Shown: piece after piece, positions 27,801 through 36,600 of the stretch | Numbering within the stretch: position 1 is the first letter of the stretch | Layout of the letters: every line of letters starts with the position of its first letter | Assembly: GCA_964564305.1 (NCBI GenBank) | Contig: CAZMAM010000005.1 | Location: 1-58,021 of the forward strand | Direction of reading: 5' to 3' | Length of the DNA: 58,021 nucleotides | DNA from: RGIG1959 sp964564305 | GTDB taxonomy: Bacteria > Bacillota > Clostridia > Oscillospirales > Acutalibacteraceae | Notes under the pieces: model-generated | The model's input: the letters and a program-made list of their open reading frames with translations, nothing else | Told to the model about the DNA's origin: nothing | Database searches by the model: none | Program-made: the position numbers and the translations under genes

Positions 27801-28195
27801 CCGTTATTGTGCTCATCATTGTGTGCGCCGCCGCTTTGGCTTTTGTGGTACTGTATAATCTGACCAACATCAACATTACCGAACGGCAGCGGGAACTGGC
27901 CACTTTGAAGGTGCTTGGCTTTTTCCGGGGAGAAACGGCAATGTATATCTTCCGTGAGATTTTGCTGCTGACACTTCTGGGCGCCGCTGCCGGCCTTGGC
28001 TTGGGTGTTTTGCTGCACGCCTACGTGATTCGCACGGTCGAAGTGGATATGGTGATGTTCGGAAGAATCATCGCTCCCTCCAGTTTTGTGTTTGCGGCGG
28101 TGCTTACGGTTTTGTTCTCCCTTTTGGTCGATTTGTCCATGCTGCCCAAATTGAACCGCATCAATATGGTGGAATCCTTAAAATCGGTCGATTAA
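24890..28195 (+). CDS. Large FtsX/MacB-type ABC permease with long extracytoplasmic coiled coil
   Basis: An 1101-residue membrane protein starting at GTG 24890. The first membrane helix (res ~20-40) is followed by a MacB-like outer domain (~45-240). A very long Ala/Glu/Gln-rich heptad region follows (~265-545), interrupted near 400-430. Membrane helices 2-4 lie at ~570-700 (FPIFFFLVAALVALTTMTRM). The second half repeats the plan: helix at ~740, outer domain ~760-960, and three helices ~965-1090 (VIVLIIVCAAALAFVVLYNL). The intramembrane EERVLIGTLKALGY-like and RELATLKVLGF motifs are the FtsX coupling segments. The coiled coil is predicted to project through the wall. Transport, or mechanotransmission to a wall hydrolase as in FtsEX, are both possible; neither is proven. 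Confidence 0.9.
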   Translation: MKHIFRKIGLREIRTNKGRFLALLAISALGVGFLSGLLSAGPMMRGSMDDYYDSMNFHDLSVISTLGLDSDDIAALSAVSGVKSVMPFYQKDVTATVKSGDTRTVRIVSRDFEQIANKSENALDRPELIAGRFPQNADECVVMSKGKLGESTEIGEVFTVREENEDWEDALSRNRFTVVGLVKDSGYFSIERELTNIGSGTLQDILYTTEGAFSYEVYTTAYLTLDEAKKQDTYSEEYERIRDSLSDQIRATGDLRCRARYDGIVSEAQKEIEKGQAEYDTQKQLAQAELDAAKQQLDDAQEQYDDGLKAWQEGEDEYESGLAEYQSGVAQLNEQRDTVNAKLQSAQEEIAAGRKSLEESRAQLDAAAPQVQLLKQLIDVLSSDDPDAFEHLFAPDGQTIPENLQQLIQLAQTVMHSGNPEQIAALVQSLHETYDDDIEQYEAGLAALRQGEQQLQTASDQLTQEQIAWAAGEAKAQEKLDAAKEQLDAAKAELDTSRAELNAAQSELEKGREEYEQAKAEADRKLADAEKQLDDARAELEAFDSPSWTVSDRSDNLSFQSFADNMEKLEAIARVFPIFFFLVAALVALTTMTRMIEEQRVLIGTLKALGYKNGAIMAKFLLYAASATAMGCLVGLALGLTALPAVIWNAYGIMYQFPALHLRFYPVICLTASLVAIISVQVATYAACRGTLRESPAALMLPKAPRAGKRIWLEHIRFVWKHMNFSMKVTARNLFRYKKRLFMTIFGVAGCTALLLTGFGLRDSIGGICDTQFGELQSYDLTVYCDEVTGELTEHLDKRTDVRDYLPVLQRQVTADNPEQSDKTLTAYTVIPKQGERLTDFVTMRTRKTHEPVAFDRQAVITEKLANTLNIGIGDSIRLTDTDNKSFTVPVGGIIENYISSYVYIPPELYESASGESFEENAVFVGTTGINDSEARENMAAQLLNTDGVLSAQFTATVQESFNNIIHGIDAVIVLIIVCAAALAFVVLYNLTNINITERQRELATLKVLGFFRGETAMYIFREILLLTLLGAAAGLGLGVLLHAYVIRTVEVDMVMFGRIIAPSSFVFAAVLTVLFSLLVDLSMLPKLNRINMVESLKSVD

Positions 28196-28231
28196 ACGCG
28201 AACAAAAGAATTTTGCAAGGCCTTTTTGAGA

Positions 28232-28268
28232 AAAAGCGCTTCGGAGCAGAACTGCTCCGAAGCGCTTT
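28232..28268. terminator. Bidirectional intrinsic terminator between the permease and tRNA-Pro
   Basis: AAAAGCGCTTCGGAGCAG is followed by a very short loop and its exact complement ending in CGCTTTT. It would stop the plus-strand ABC operon and the minus-strand tRNA transcript. Confidence 0.85.
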
Positions 28269-28299
28269 TGCGCAAATGAGGACGGTTTTGCAAAAACAG

Positions 28300-28375
28300 T
28301 GGTCCGAGTGGCGCGACTTGAACGCGCGGCCTCCACATCCCAAATGTGGCGCCCTACCAACTGGGCTACACCCGG
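28300..28375 (-). tRNA. tRNA-Pro (anticodon UGG)
   Basis: On the minus strand the 76-nt sequence folds as a complete tRNA: acceptor CCGGGTG with one G-T pair, T8-A9, D arm GCCC/GGGC with AGTTGGTA, anticodon arm CCACA-TTTGGGA-TGTGG giving UGG, T arm GCGCG-TTCAAGT-CGCGC, discriminator A73 and encoded CCA. C1-G72 with A73 is the bacterial proline identity pattern. Confidence 0.95.
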
Positions 28376-28511
28376 ATTTCATCCGGTACGGATTTCGCCG
28401 GTCACCGCTGCGCAGGGGATATCTTAACAAATTTCACCGCCTGTGTCAAGTTCACCGATTTGCCTTATTCCAAATCGTGAGACACCTGTTTGATGTGCCG
28501 TTTACCCTGCC

Positions 28512-29285
28512 CTACGGCTTGATTGCGCCCGATTTTGCGTCTAAAGGAACCCGCTTGATTTTGCCCGGGGACCGGGGATACGCTTTTTTCGTCTCCCCCG
28601 TTTTTTGAAAAATCACCAGCTGCCTTTGCAAGGCACATTCGCCGCTTTTGGGATGAGCGGGAAATTCGCGAAAAACGGCTTGGCGAAAGACGGCGGAAAG
28701 CATTTTGGCGGCGTTTTGGGCCGCAGGGATTTCCGATTCAACCCCCGGTCCTTTCATAGCGACAAAAAGCCCACCGGGCTTCACAAAAGGAAGGCAGTAT
28801 TCACACAAAACGGGCAGCGCCGCTACGGCCCTCGCCGTGGCAAAATCAAATTGACCGCGCAATTCGGGCATATGGCCGCCGTCCTCCGCACGGACATGAA
28901 CCGTCGCGGCACAGATATCCAATTCACGGCATAATCCGTCTAAAAAATTCAGCCGCTTTTGCAGGCTGTCTAAACACGTCAGGCGAATATCCGGCCGGGC
29001 AATCGCCAAAACCGCGCCGGGAAAACCCGCACCGGTACCGACATCGATGACGCGGGCATTTGGGGGAATAAACGGAACCAAAGTAAGGCTGTCCGCAAAA
29101 TGGCGCAAGACAATCTCCTTTGGATCGGTAACGGCTGTCAGATTAACTTTGCGGTTTTCTTCCGTGAGCCGGTTCGCATAGTGCGAAAACTTGGCCAACT
29201 GCTCCTCACTGAGCGGTACGCCGAGTTCCCGGGCAAGTTCCGATAAACGGCAGCGGTCGATCATACCCACTCTTCTTTCCGCCAT
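28512..29285 (-). CDS. rsmG: 16S rRNA (guanine527-N7)-methyltransferase RsmG
   Basis: A 257-residue SAM-dependent enzyme (also called GidB) acting on the small ribosomal subunit. It contains NRKVNLTAVTDPKEIVLRHF before the SAM site VIDVGTGAGFPGAVLA, and later FDFATARAVAALPVLCEY. The family's loss gives low-level streptomycin resistance. The ATG at 29285 begins ten bases after the mnmG stop; a second ATG at 29264, with GGAAAGAAGAG upstream, is equally possible. The mnmG-rsmG order is the classic gidA-gidB arrangement. The C terminus is unusually basic. Confidence 0.95.
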   Translation of the reverse strand: MAERRVGMIDRCRLSELARELGVPLSEEQLAKFSHYANRLTEENRKVNLTAVTDPKEIVLRHFADSLTLVPFIPPNARVIDVGTGAGFPGAVLAIARPDIRLTCLDSLQKRLNFLDGLCRELDICAATVHVRAEDGGHMPELRGQFDFATARAVAALPVLCEYCLPFVKPGGLFVAMKGPGVESEIPAAQNAAKMLSAVFRQAVFREFPAHPKSGECALQRQLVIFQKTGETKKAYPRSPGKIKRVPLDAKSGAIKP

Positions 29286-29295
29286 CGGCCTATAA

Positions 29296-31149
29296 TTAGG
29301 TTCCCTGAAGGGATATCAGCAGCACGGATATATCCGCGGGGCTGACCCCGCTGATTCGGCTTGCCTGACCGACGGTACCCGGACGAACCGAAGAGAGCTT
29401 TTCCCGCGCTTCAATGCGCAACCCTCGGATAGCGGAATAATCGATATCCGGGGGAATTATACGATTTTCCAGCCGCCTGGCCTCTTCCACCGCCGCCTGC
29501 TGACGGCGGATATATCCCTCGTATTTCAGCTCTGTCTCTACCCGCTGCGCGACCGTCGGTTCCAAATGCGGGCGCTCGGTATCGATCGGCGCCAAAGATG
29601 CATAATCCACCTGCGGACGGCGCAGCAAATCGATGAGCCGAATCCCGGACGTCACCGGAGAAGTGCCCAAAGCGCTCAGCAAAGCATTCAGCGAATCGCC
29701 GGGAGGCACAACGGTTTTGCCGAGGCGATCGAGCTCCGCCTGCTTTTGCGCGAGCCGAGCGGTAAAGCGGGCATATCGGGAATCCGTGACCAGCCCCATC
29801 TCCCTGCCGATGGGCGTGAGCCGTTCGTCCGCGTTATCCTGCCGCAGCAGCAGGCGGTATTCCGAACGGGACGTCATCATCCGGTACGGATCGGTGCAAC
29901 CCTTTGTGACCAAATCATCAATCAGTGTTCCGATATAACTGCTTTGTCGGGTCAGCCGCATGGGCGATTTGCCCAAGATGCGCCTGGCCGCGTTGACGCC
30001 CGCGACAATTCCCTGCGCCGCCGCCTCTTCGTAACCGGAGGTTCCGTTAAACTGCCCGGCACCGTATAATCCCGGAAGACGGAGAAATTCCAGCGTGGAA
30101 TCCAGCTGAAGCGGGTCACAGCAATCGTACTCAATCGCGTACGCGTGGCGCATAATTTGCACATGCTCCAACCCGGGAATCGAATGCAAGAAATCCTCCT
30201 GCACATCAACCGGCAAAGATGAGGAGAGCCCTTGCAGATACATTTCTTCGGTATTCGCGCCGCAAGGCTCAATAAATACCTGATGCCGCTCCTTATCCGC
30301 GAAACGAACTGTTTTATCCTCGATACTCGGGCAATAGCGCGGCCCGACACCTTTGATTTCTCCCTGATACAGCGGAGAACGGTGCAGATTGCGCAAAATA
30401 ATCTCCTTGGTTTCCGGCGTGGTCCAAGTAATATAACAGGAGCGGATATTTTCCAGCTTTTGGGTGGTTTCAAACGAAAAAGGAACCACCGGATTATCCC
30501 CGGACTGTTCTTCCAAAGCGGAAAAATTCAAAGAAGAGCGCAACACCCTCGGCGGCGTTCCGGTTTTGAAGCGCCGAAGCGAAATACCCAGACGCAGGAT
30601 GGATTTGGTCAGCTCATTGGCGGCAAACAGCCCGTCCGGCCCGCCCGGATAGTGGATATTACCCACAAATATCTTTCCGCGCAAATAAGTACCGGACGCG
30701 ATAATAACCGCTTTGGCCCGGTATTCCTCACGAAAGCGGGTGGTCAAAAGCCAGCTTTCCCCCAATGGCCGCAGAGACACCACCTCGGCCTGCTTCAGCA
30801 GCAAACGCTCCTGTTTTTCTAAGGTGTGCTTCATGACAGCCTGATAAGCACGTCTGTCTATTTGGGCGCGAAGCGAATGCACGGCGGGGCCTTTTCCGCG
30901 ATTGAGCATACGGGATTGCAACATGGCGGCATCCGCCGCTATGCCCATTTCGCCGCCCAACGCATCGATTTCCCTGACCAGATGCCCCTTAGCGGTGCCT
31001 CCGATAGCGGGGTTGCAGGGCATATTCCCGACGCTGTCCAGATTGAGGGCAAACACCACCGTTTGACATCCCAGCCTGGCCGCCGCCAGAGCAGCTTCTA
31101 TCCCCGCGTGACCGGCGCCGATAACGGCAACATCGGTTTCATATTCCAT
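29296..31149 (-). CDS. mnmG: tRNA uridine-5-carboxymethylaminomethyl modification enzyme MnmG
   Basis: A 617-residue FAD protein (GidA) that works with MnmE to modify the wobble uridine of several tRNAs. The ATG at 31149 follows GAGGGGGTGAGG and begins EYETDVAVIGAGHAGIEAAL, the dinucleotide-binding fold. MPCNPAIGGTAKGHLVREIDALGGEMG, RGPAVHSLRAQ-like and PRYCPSIEDKTVRF are family signatures. TRSEYRLLLRQDNADERLTPIG lies before the C-terminal tRNA-binding domain. Length is normal. It is followed by rsmG. Confidence 0.97.
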   Translation of the reverse strand: MEYETDVAVIGAGHAGIEAALAAARLGCQTVVFALNLDSVGNMPCNPAIGGTAKGHLVREIDALGGEMGIAADAAMLQSRMLNRGKGPAVHSLRAQIDRRAYQAVMKHTLEKQERLLLKQAEVVSLRPLGESWLLTTRFREEYRAKAVIIASGTYLRGKIFVGNIHYPGGPDGLFAANELTKSILRLGISLRRFKTGTPPRVLRSSLNFSALEEQSGDNPVVPFSFETTQKLENIRSCYITWTTPETKEIILRNLHRSPLYQGEIKGVGPRYCPSIEDKTVRFADKERHQVFIEPCGANTEEMYLQGLSSSLPVDVQEDFLHSIPGLEHVQIMRHAYAIEYDCCDPLQLDSTLEFLRLPGLYGAGQFNGTSGYEEAAAQGIVAGVNAARRILGKSPMRLTRQSSYIGTLIDDLVTKGCTDPYRMMTSRSEYRLLLRQDNADERLTPIGREMGLVTDSRYARFTARLAQKQAELDRLGKTVVPPGDSLNALLSALGTSPVTSGIRLIDLLRRPQVDYASLAPIDTERPHLEPTVAQRVETELKYEGYIRRQQAAVEEARRLENRIIPPDIDYSAIRGLRIEAREKLSSVRPGTVGQASRISGVSPADISVLLISLQGT

Positions 31150-31270
31150 GCGCCTCACCCCCTCTTTGCCGCATTTGCATACACTTTTTCGTTTGCCCGC
31201 AAAGCGATACCAACATAGCAAACGAAAAAAACCGAATATAGAACAGAACTCTTTGGCCTAAGGCAGGTCG

Positions 31271-31606
31271 TTAGCCGCTCAGCCGAAAAACGCGAACCGG
31301 TTTGCCCCGTTTTTTACACTGATCGATCACAAAGCAGGTTCCACGGCTTCGTCCGTCCCAAAAAGCCAGCACGATATCGGCATATTCGATAATTTGAATG
31401 TTCCTGCGCAGGGGAGCACTGTGCCCGTAGAGCGCATACTGGGGCAAAAATTCCGTCAGTTTCAGGCCGTTGGCACGGGCATAGGCGGCGGCGCTTCTGT
31501 CTACCCCGCGAGCTCCTCCGGAAACAATTTCCGTAGCGTCGCCGGGCAGATAACTGCCCAGATCGTTTACCCGAAGTCCTCTGGAACCAATCACCGCGAC
31601 TCTCAT
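31271..31606 (-). CDS. Small SLOG-fold (YspA/DprA-like) nucleotide-binding protein
   Basis: A 111-residue protein with AVIGSRGL at the N terminus, IVSGGARGVDRSAAAYARANG (a phosphate-binding glycine loop) and ADIVLAFWDGRSRGTCFVIDQCKKRGKP near the end. This is the SLOG Rossmann-like fold found in DprA, YspA and lonely-guy proteins, where it binds nucleotides or derivatives. The ATG at 31606 follows AAAGGAG. It sits between tsaD and mnmG on the same strand. Its function is unknown; ligand-sensing is the general inference for the family. Confidence 0.85.
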   Translation of the reverse strand: MRVAVIGSRGLRVNDLGSYLPGDATEIVSGGARGVDRSAAAYARANGLKLTEFLPQYALYGHSAPLRRNIQIIEYADIVLAFWDGRSRGTCFVIDQCKKRGKPVRVFRLSG

Positions 31607-31689
31607 GCCACTGCTCCTTTTCGGTACCGATGCTCATTAGAACTGGAGGCGTTTTCGAAACAAATGAACTACCGCTCCCAAGGAAAAAT

Positions 31690-32682
31690 TTATATCTCCG
31701 CTCTGGCCGAGGCGTTCAGATACATATCCGCGAAATGACCCGATTGCGCCTCATAATACCCCTGTGCCGCAATCATGACGGCATTATCCGAACACAGCGA
31801 AACCGGAGGCATATAGCACTTCAGCCCCCGCCTTTCACACGCGGCCTGCATTTGCCGACGCAGTTCCCGGTTGGCGGAAACGCCGCCCGCAAGCACTACC
31901 CGTTCGCCGTCCGGCGGCACCGCCGCCATAACCCGGGACACCAGAATATCCGCCACTGTTTTGCGCAAAGAGGCGCACAAATCCGGAACCGAAACGCTCC
32001 GGCCCGTTTGCTCGGCGTGATGCACCATGTTCAGCACCGCCGTCTTCAGGCCGGAAAAACTGAAATTCAGCCCGTCCGCCTTGGGATGAGGCAGTTCAAA
32101 AGCCTGCGGATTCCCGCTTTCGGCAATCTTATCCAGTTCCACCCCTCCGGGATACGGCAATCCCATTGCCCGTGCGGATTTATCAAAACATTCCCCCGCA
32201 GCGTCGTCTACCGTGCGGCCCAGCAGCCGAAAACGGGTATACTCTTCGGCATACAGCAAATGCGTGTGCCCTCCGGAAACCACCAGACAGGTAAAGGGCG
32301 GATGCAAATCCGGATGGGCGGGATAATTGGCCGCGATATGCCCGCGCAAATGGTGCACGGCAATCAGCTTTTTGTGAAACGCAAAAGCGAGCCCTTTGGC
32401 AAAATTAACGCCTACCAAAAGAGCGCCGATAAGGCCGGGGTAAGCGGTTACCGCAACCGCGTCTATAACAGACATATCTGCCGACGCCTGCGTTAACGCC
32501 TGCTGCGTGACGGCGGAAATGGCCTCAATATGGCGGCGGGAGGCAATTTCCGGCACCACTCCGCCATACAGCCGGTGTTCGTCCACCTGTGACGCCACCA
32601 CATCGGAAAGCACTTCGCGCCCGTCCTTCACCACGGCGGCAGCGGTTTCGTCACAGGATGTTTCAATTCCCAAGACGATCAC
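31690..32682 (-). CDS. tsaD: tRNA N6-threonylcarbamoyladenosine synthase subunit TsaD
   Basis: A 330-residue ASKHA-fold enzyme that, with TsaB and TsaE, transfers the threonylcarbamoyl group to A37 of ANN-decoding tRNAs. The start is GTG at 32682, overlapping the stop of the upstream gene by four bases, with AAGGAGGG before it. It shows IETSCDETAAAVV, the metal-binding HHLRGHIAANY, VSGGHTHLLYAE and VVLAGGVSANRELR. The upstream fusion contains RimI, a usual neighbour of tsaD. TsaB and TsaE are not in this window. Confidence 0.97.
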   Translation of the reverse strand: MIVLGIETSCDETAAAVVKDGREVLSDVVASQVDEHRLYGGVVPEIASRRHIEAISAVTQQALTQASADMSVIDAVAVTAYPGLIGALLVGVNFAKGLAFAFHKKLIAVHHLRGHIAANYPAHPDLHPPFTCLVVSGGHTHLLYAEEYTRFRLLGRTVDDAAGECFDKSARAMGLPYPGGVELDKIAESGNPQAFELPHPKADGLNFSFSGLKTAVLNMVHHAEQTGRSVSVPDLCASLRKTVADILVSRVMAAVPPDGERVVLAGGVSANRELRRQMQAACERRGLKCYMPPVSLCSDNAVMIAAQGYYEAQSGHFADMYLNASARAEI

Positions 32683-33542
32683 GGGTTTCCCTCCTTGGGA
32701 AAATATTTGGAATAAATCGCGGCGTCCTCCGTCGGATGGGTATAAAACCCGGGGCGCAGCCCCTCAAAAACATACCCCGCTTTGCGGTACAGCGATACGG
32801 CGGCTTCATTGGACGGCCTCACCTCAAGGGTAATCCGGGAAAGGCCATAAGTTTCCGCCATGTTCTCTGCCGCGTTTAAGAGCGCCGCGCCGACTCCCTT
32901 GCGGCGATGCGCGGCAGCAACGGCCAGATTCGCCATCATGCCCTCCCCGCCGGATATGTGCAATCCCAAATAACCCAGCACTTCTCCTACGGGAGAAACC
33001 GCAGCGAGAAAATGCGCCGCGGGGTTTTGCGTTTCTTCCTCAAGAGATGATTCGCTCCACGGACAGGAAAAACATTCGCGTTCGATTTGCGCCGCGGCCG
33101 GAACATACCGCCGCGTGAACGGAACCGTGCGCACGGCGGGAAAAAGCGTATTCAGCCAAGCGGTGAGTGCCTTCTGCAGCGCGTCACGGGTCACACGGTA
33201 CAACGGAAGATCTCCGCCGTACGGATCGGGAATATTCAGCGGCGTAATCTGATCGGGATCGGCGCCGAATTTTGAGCAAAGCAGCCTGCCCTGCGCGGGA
33301 GACATGACCGCGATGGCGTCCGCTTCGTGGCACAGTTCCGGCGTAACCGCAACGGCGCGATGGGCGGAAATATCCACCCCGATTTCCCGCATCGCCTCTG
33401 CGGCATAAGGACTCACCGGCTCGCCCGCGGTGACAAATCCCGCGCTGGAGGCGTGATCCTCATCGGTCAGCATGGTGCTCAAAAGGCCTTCCGCCATCGG
33501 GCTGCGACAGGTATTGCCGGTACACACAACCAAAAAATTCAA
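32679..33542 (-). CDS. Fusion of low-molecular-weight protein tyrosine phosphatase and RimI-type acetyltransferase
   Basis: A 287-residue protein. Residues 1-~145 are a low-molecular-weight phosphatase: the P-loop CTGNTCRS at residues 7-14 (C-x5-R), and the general-acid region IPDPYGGD near 104. Residues ~150-287 are a GNAT acetyltransferase of the RimI type (IERECFSCPWSESSLEEE, acetyl-CoA loop AAHRRKGVGAALL, LEVRPSNEAAVSLYRKAGY). RimI acetylates the N terminus of ribosomal protein S18 in E. coli. The start is TTG at 33542 after AAAAGGAGAG. Translation is coupled to tsaD. No stop or frameshift separates the halves. Confidence 0.93.
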   Translation of the reverse strand: MNFLVVCTGNTCRSPMAEGLLSTMLTDEDHASSAGFVTAGEPVSPYAAEAMREIGVDISAHRAVAVTPELCHEADAIAVMSPAQGRLLCSKFGADPDQITPLNIPDPYGGDLPLYRVTRDALQKALTAWLNTLFPAVRTVPFTRRYVPAAAQIERECFSCPWSESSLEEETQNPAAHFLAAVSPVGEVLGYLGLHISGGEGMMANLAVAAAHRRKGVGAALLNAAENMAETYGLSRITLEVRPSNEAAVSLYRKAGYVFEGLRPGFYTHPTEDAAIYSKYFPKEGNP

Positions 33543-33564
33543 AACGAAACTCTCCTTTTAGCGA

Positions 33565-33595
33565 GCCGCCCCGCTCGAAAAATCGGGCGGGGCGG
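33565..33595 (-). terminator. GC-rich hairpin between nifJ and the phosphatase-RimI gene
   Basis: CCGCCCCGC pairs with GCGGGGCGG around a loop of about 12 nt just after the nifJ stop. On the minus strand only a few T residues follow, so it may be a weak terminator or mRNA-stabilising structure. Confidence 0.5.
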
Positions 33596-33612
33596 AATGT
33601 TCTCCAAAGAAT

Positions 33613-36600
33613 TTACTTGGATTTGGAATAAAGCTCACCCAACCGCAGCAGATGATCGTAGCGGTTCTTGGCGCCTTCTTCCGCCTGAGCGAACAGTTCT
33701 TTGGCGCGATCCGGGAAAGATCTTGTCAGAGAATTATACCGAACTTCTCCCATAATGAAATCATGATAAGACGCGGAGGGTTCTTTGCTGTCGAGAGAGA
33801 ACGCGTTATCCTTGCGCGGATCGAAACGGTACAAATGCCAGTACCCCGCTTCAACCGCTTTTTTCTCTTCCGTCATGCTGATGCCCATTCCGCCTTTGAT
33901 TCCGTGATTGATACAGGGCGCATAGCAGATAATCAGCGAGGGCCCGTGATAACTCTCCGCTTCATGGAAAGCTTTGAGGCACTGATTCATATCCGCGCCC
34001 ATGGCCACCTGAGCGACATACACATAACCGTAGCTCATCGCAATGGCGCCGAGATCCTTTTTCTTGACGGATTTGCCCGCCGCGGCAAACTGCGCGACCG
34101 AACCTATGGGCGTCGCTTTGGAAGCCTGACCGCCGGTATTGGAATAGACTTCGGTATCGAATACCAAGACATTGACGTCTTCGCCGGACGCGAGTACATG
34201 ATCCAGCCCGCCGAAACCGATGTCATAAGACCATCCGTCTCCGCCCATCATCCAGAAGGATTTCTTCACCAGCATATCCTTGGCCTTGAGCGCTTCTTCA
34301 ATCAACGGTTTTAATTCACAATGGCACTGTTCGGATGCTTCTGTCAGCGCTTTGATCACCTTGGCGGAAGCCGCTTTTGAGCCTTCGGCGTCATCTTTCG
34401 CATCGAGCCATTCGGCGGCGGCATCTTTTAGGCCAAACTTTGCGGTACGGTCATCGCCGGCAAAGATTTGCATCAAATCCGCCAAGCGATTGCGCCGGGC
34501 GGTGACGCCCAAGAACATCCCGTAACCGTATTCCGCATTATCTTCGAACAGAGAATTGGCCCACGCCGGCCCTTTGCCTTCCGCATTGACCGTATACGGC
34601 GTGGAAGGAGCCGATCCGCCCCAGATGGAGGAGCATCCGGTGGCGTTGGCGATATACATCCGATCCCCGAACAGCTGTGTGGCCAATTTGGCATACGGAG
34701 TTTCACCGCAACCAGCGCACGCGCCGGAGAATTCCAGCAGGGGCTGTTTGAACTGACTGCCCTTGACTGTGGTCTCTTTGAATTTTTCCGCTACCTGCGG
34801 CTTTTGCGGGAGCGATATGCCGTAAAGGAACCCGTCTTCTTTCTGAAGCTGCTCTTCCAGCGGCTTCATCACCAGCGCTTTATTCCCCTTCATGCCCGGA
34901 CACACATTGGCGCAGGATCCGCACCCGGTGCAATCCAGAACGGAAACCGTCACCGCGAATTCCATTCCGGGCAAACCGGTAGCCGGTTTGTGATCCTGCG
35001 CGGCAGGAGCAGCCTCCGCCTCTTCGCCGGACATCACCGCCGGACGAATCGCCGCGTGCGGACAAACCATAGAGCAGAAATTACACTGGATACAGTTTTC
35101 TTTGACCCAAACGGGCACATCCACCGCAATTCCGCGCTTTTCGTAAGCGGAAGATCCGGGCGGGAAAGTACCGTCCGCAGTATTCACAAAAGCGGAAACC
35201 GGAAGCGCATCCCCTTTCTGGGCATTGACGGGAACCATAATGTTATCGACATATTCTTTTATCTCCGGTCTCCCGCCGGACGCTTCCTTCGCAACCGCAT
35301 TATCCGCGGCGTGCGCCCACTCTTTGGGCACTTCCACTTTGCGGACTTCGCGCACACCGGTTTCGATGGCGTCGTGATTCATTTTAACGACCGCTTCGCC
35401 TTTTTTGGAATAGGAACGGGTCGCCGCTTCTTTCATATACCGCACCGCATCGGCTGTGGGAATCACTTTGGCCAGTTTGAAGAACGCCGCCTGAAGCAGG
35501 GTGTTGGTGCGATTGCCCAAGCCGAGATCCTTCGCCAAATGAGTCGCATCTAATGTATACAGGGAGATATTATTTTTGGCAATGGTGCGCTTCATTTCGG
35601 CGGGGAGATGTTCGGAAAGCTCTTTATCTGTCCATGAGCAGTTCAGTAAAAATGTACCGCCCGGTTTGATATCGGAAACCATATCGTATTTATCGACATA
35701 CGAGGGATTATGGCATGCCACAAAATCCGCTTTGTTGATGAGATAGGTGGATTTTATCGGCTTTCTTCCGAAACGCAGATGAGAGACGGTAATGCCGCCG
35801 GATTTTTTGGAATCGTAGGAGAAATACCCCTGCGCATACATATTGGTGTGATCCCCGATGATTTTGATGGAATTCTTGTTGGCGCCAACCGTTCCGTCGG
35901 AACCCAATCCCCAGAATTTGCAGGATCTGGTGCCTTTCGGAGTGGTATCCGGATCTTCCTTCACCTTCAGGGAAAGCTTGGTCACATCGTCGTCTATGCC
36001 GATCGTGAAGCGCTTTTTGCCGCGGGCGGTTTGCATATTGCGGTAAACGGCGACAATCTGGCCGGGCGTGGTATCTTTGGAGCCCAAGCCGTACCGGCCG
36101 GAATAAATCGGCACACCGGCAAATTTTGACCCGGCCAAAGAAGCCGCCACATCCAGATAGAGCGGCTCGCCGACAGAACCGGGTTCCTTGGTGCGGTCGA
36201 GTACGCTGATCTTTTCCACGGTAGAGGGCAGAGCGGAAAGCAAATGTTTTGCGGAGAACGGGCGATACAGATGAACTTTAATCAACCCGACTTTTTCACC
36301 GGAGGCGTTGAGGTAATCCACCACTTCCTCGATGGTTTCGTTCACGGAACCCATCGCAATGATGACGTGTTTTGCGTCTCTCGCGCCGTAATAATTAAAC
36401 AGTTTATATTTGGTGCCGATTTTTTTGTTGATGCGGTTCATATAGTCTTCCACAATATCCGGCATCGCATTGTAATAAGAATTGCACGCTTCTCTGGCTT
36501 GGAAGAAAATATCCGGATTCTGGGCGGTTCCGCGCTGCACCGGATGGTCGGGATTAAGCGCACGGTCGCGGAAGGCCTGAACCGCGTCCATATCCACCAA

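Noticed and set aside
28196..28511. Additional tRNA or small RNA around tRNA-Pro
   Set aside because: Only one cloverleaf is found; the rest is a terminator hairpin and unremarkable sequence.
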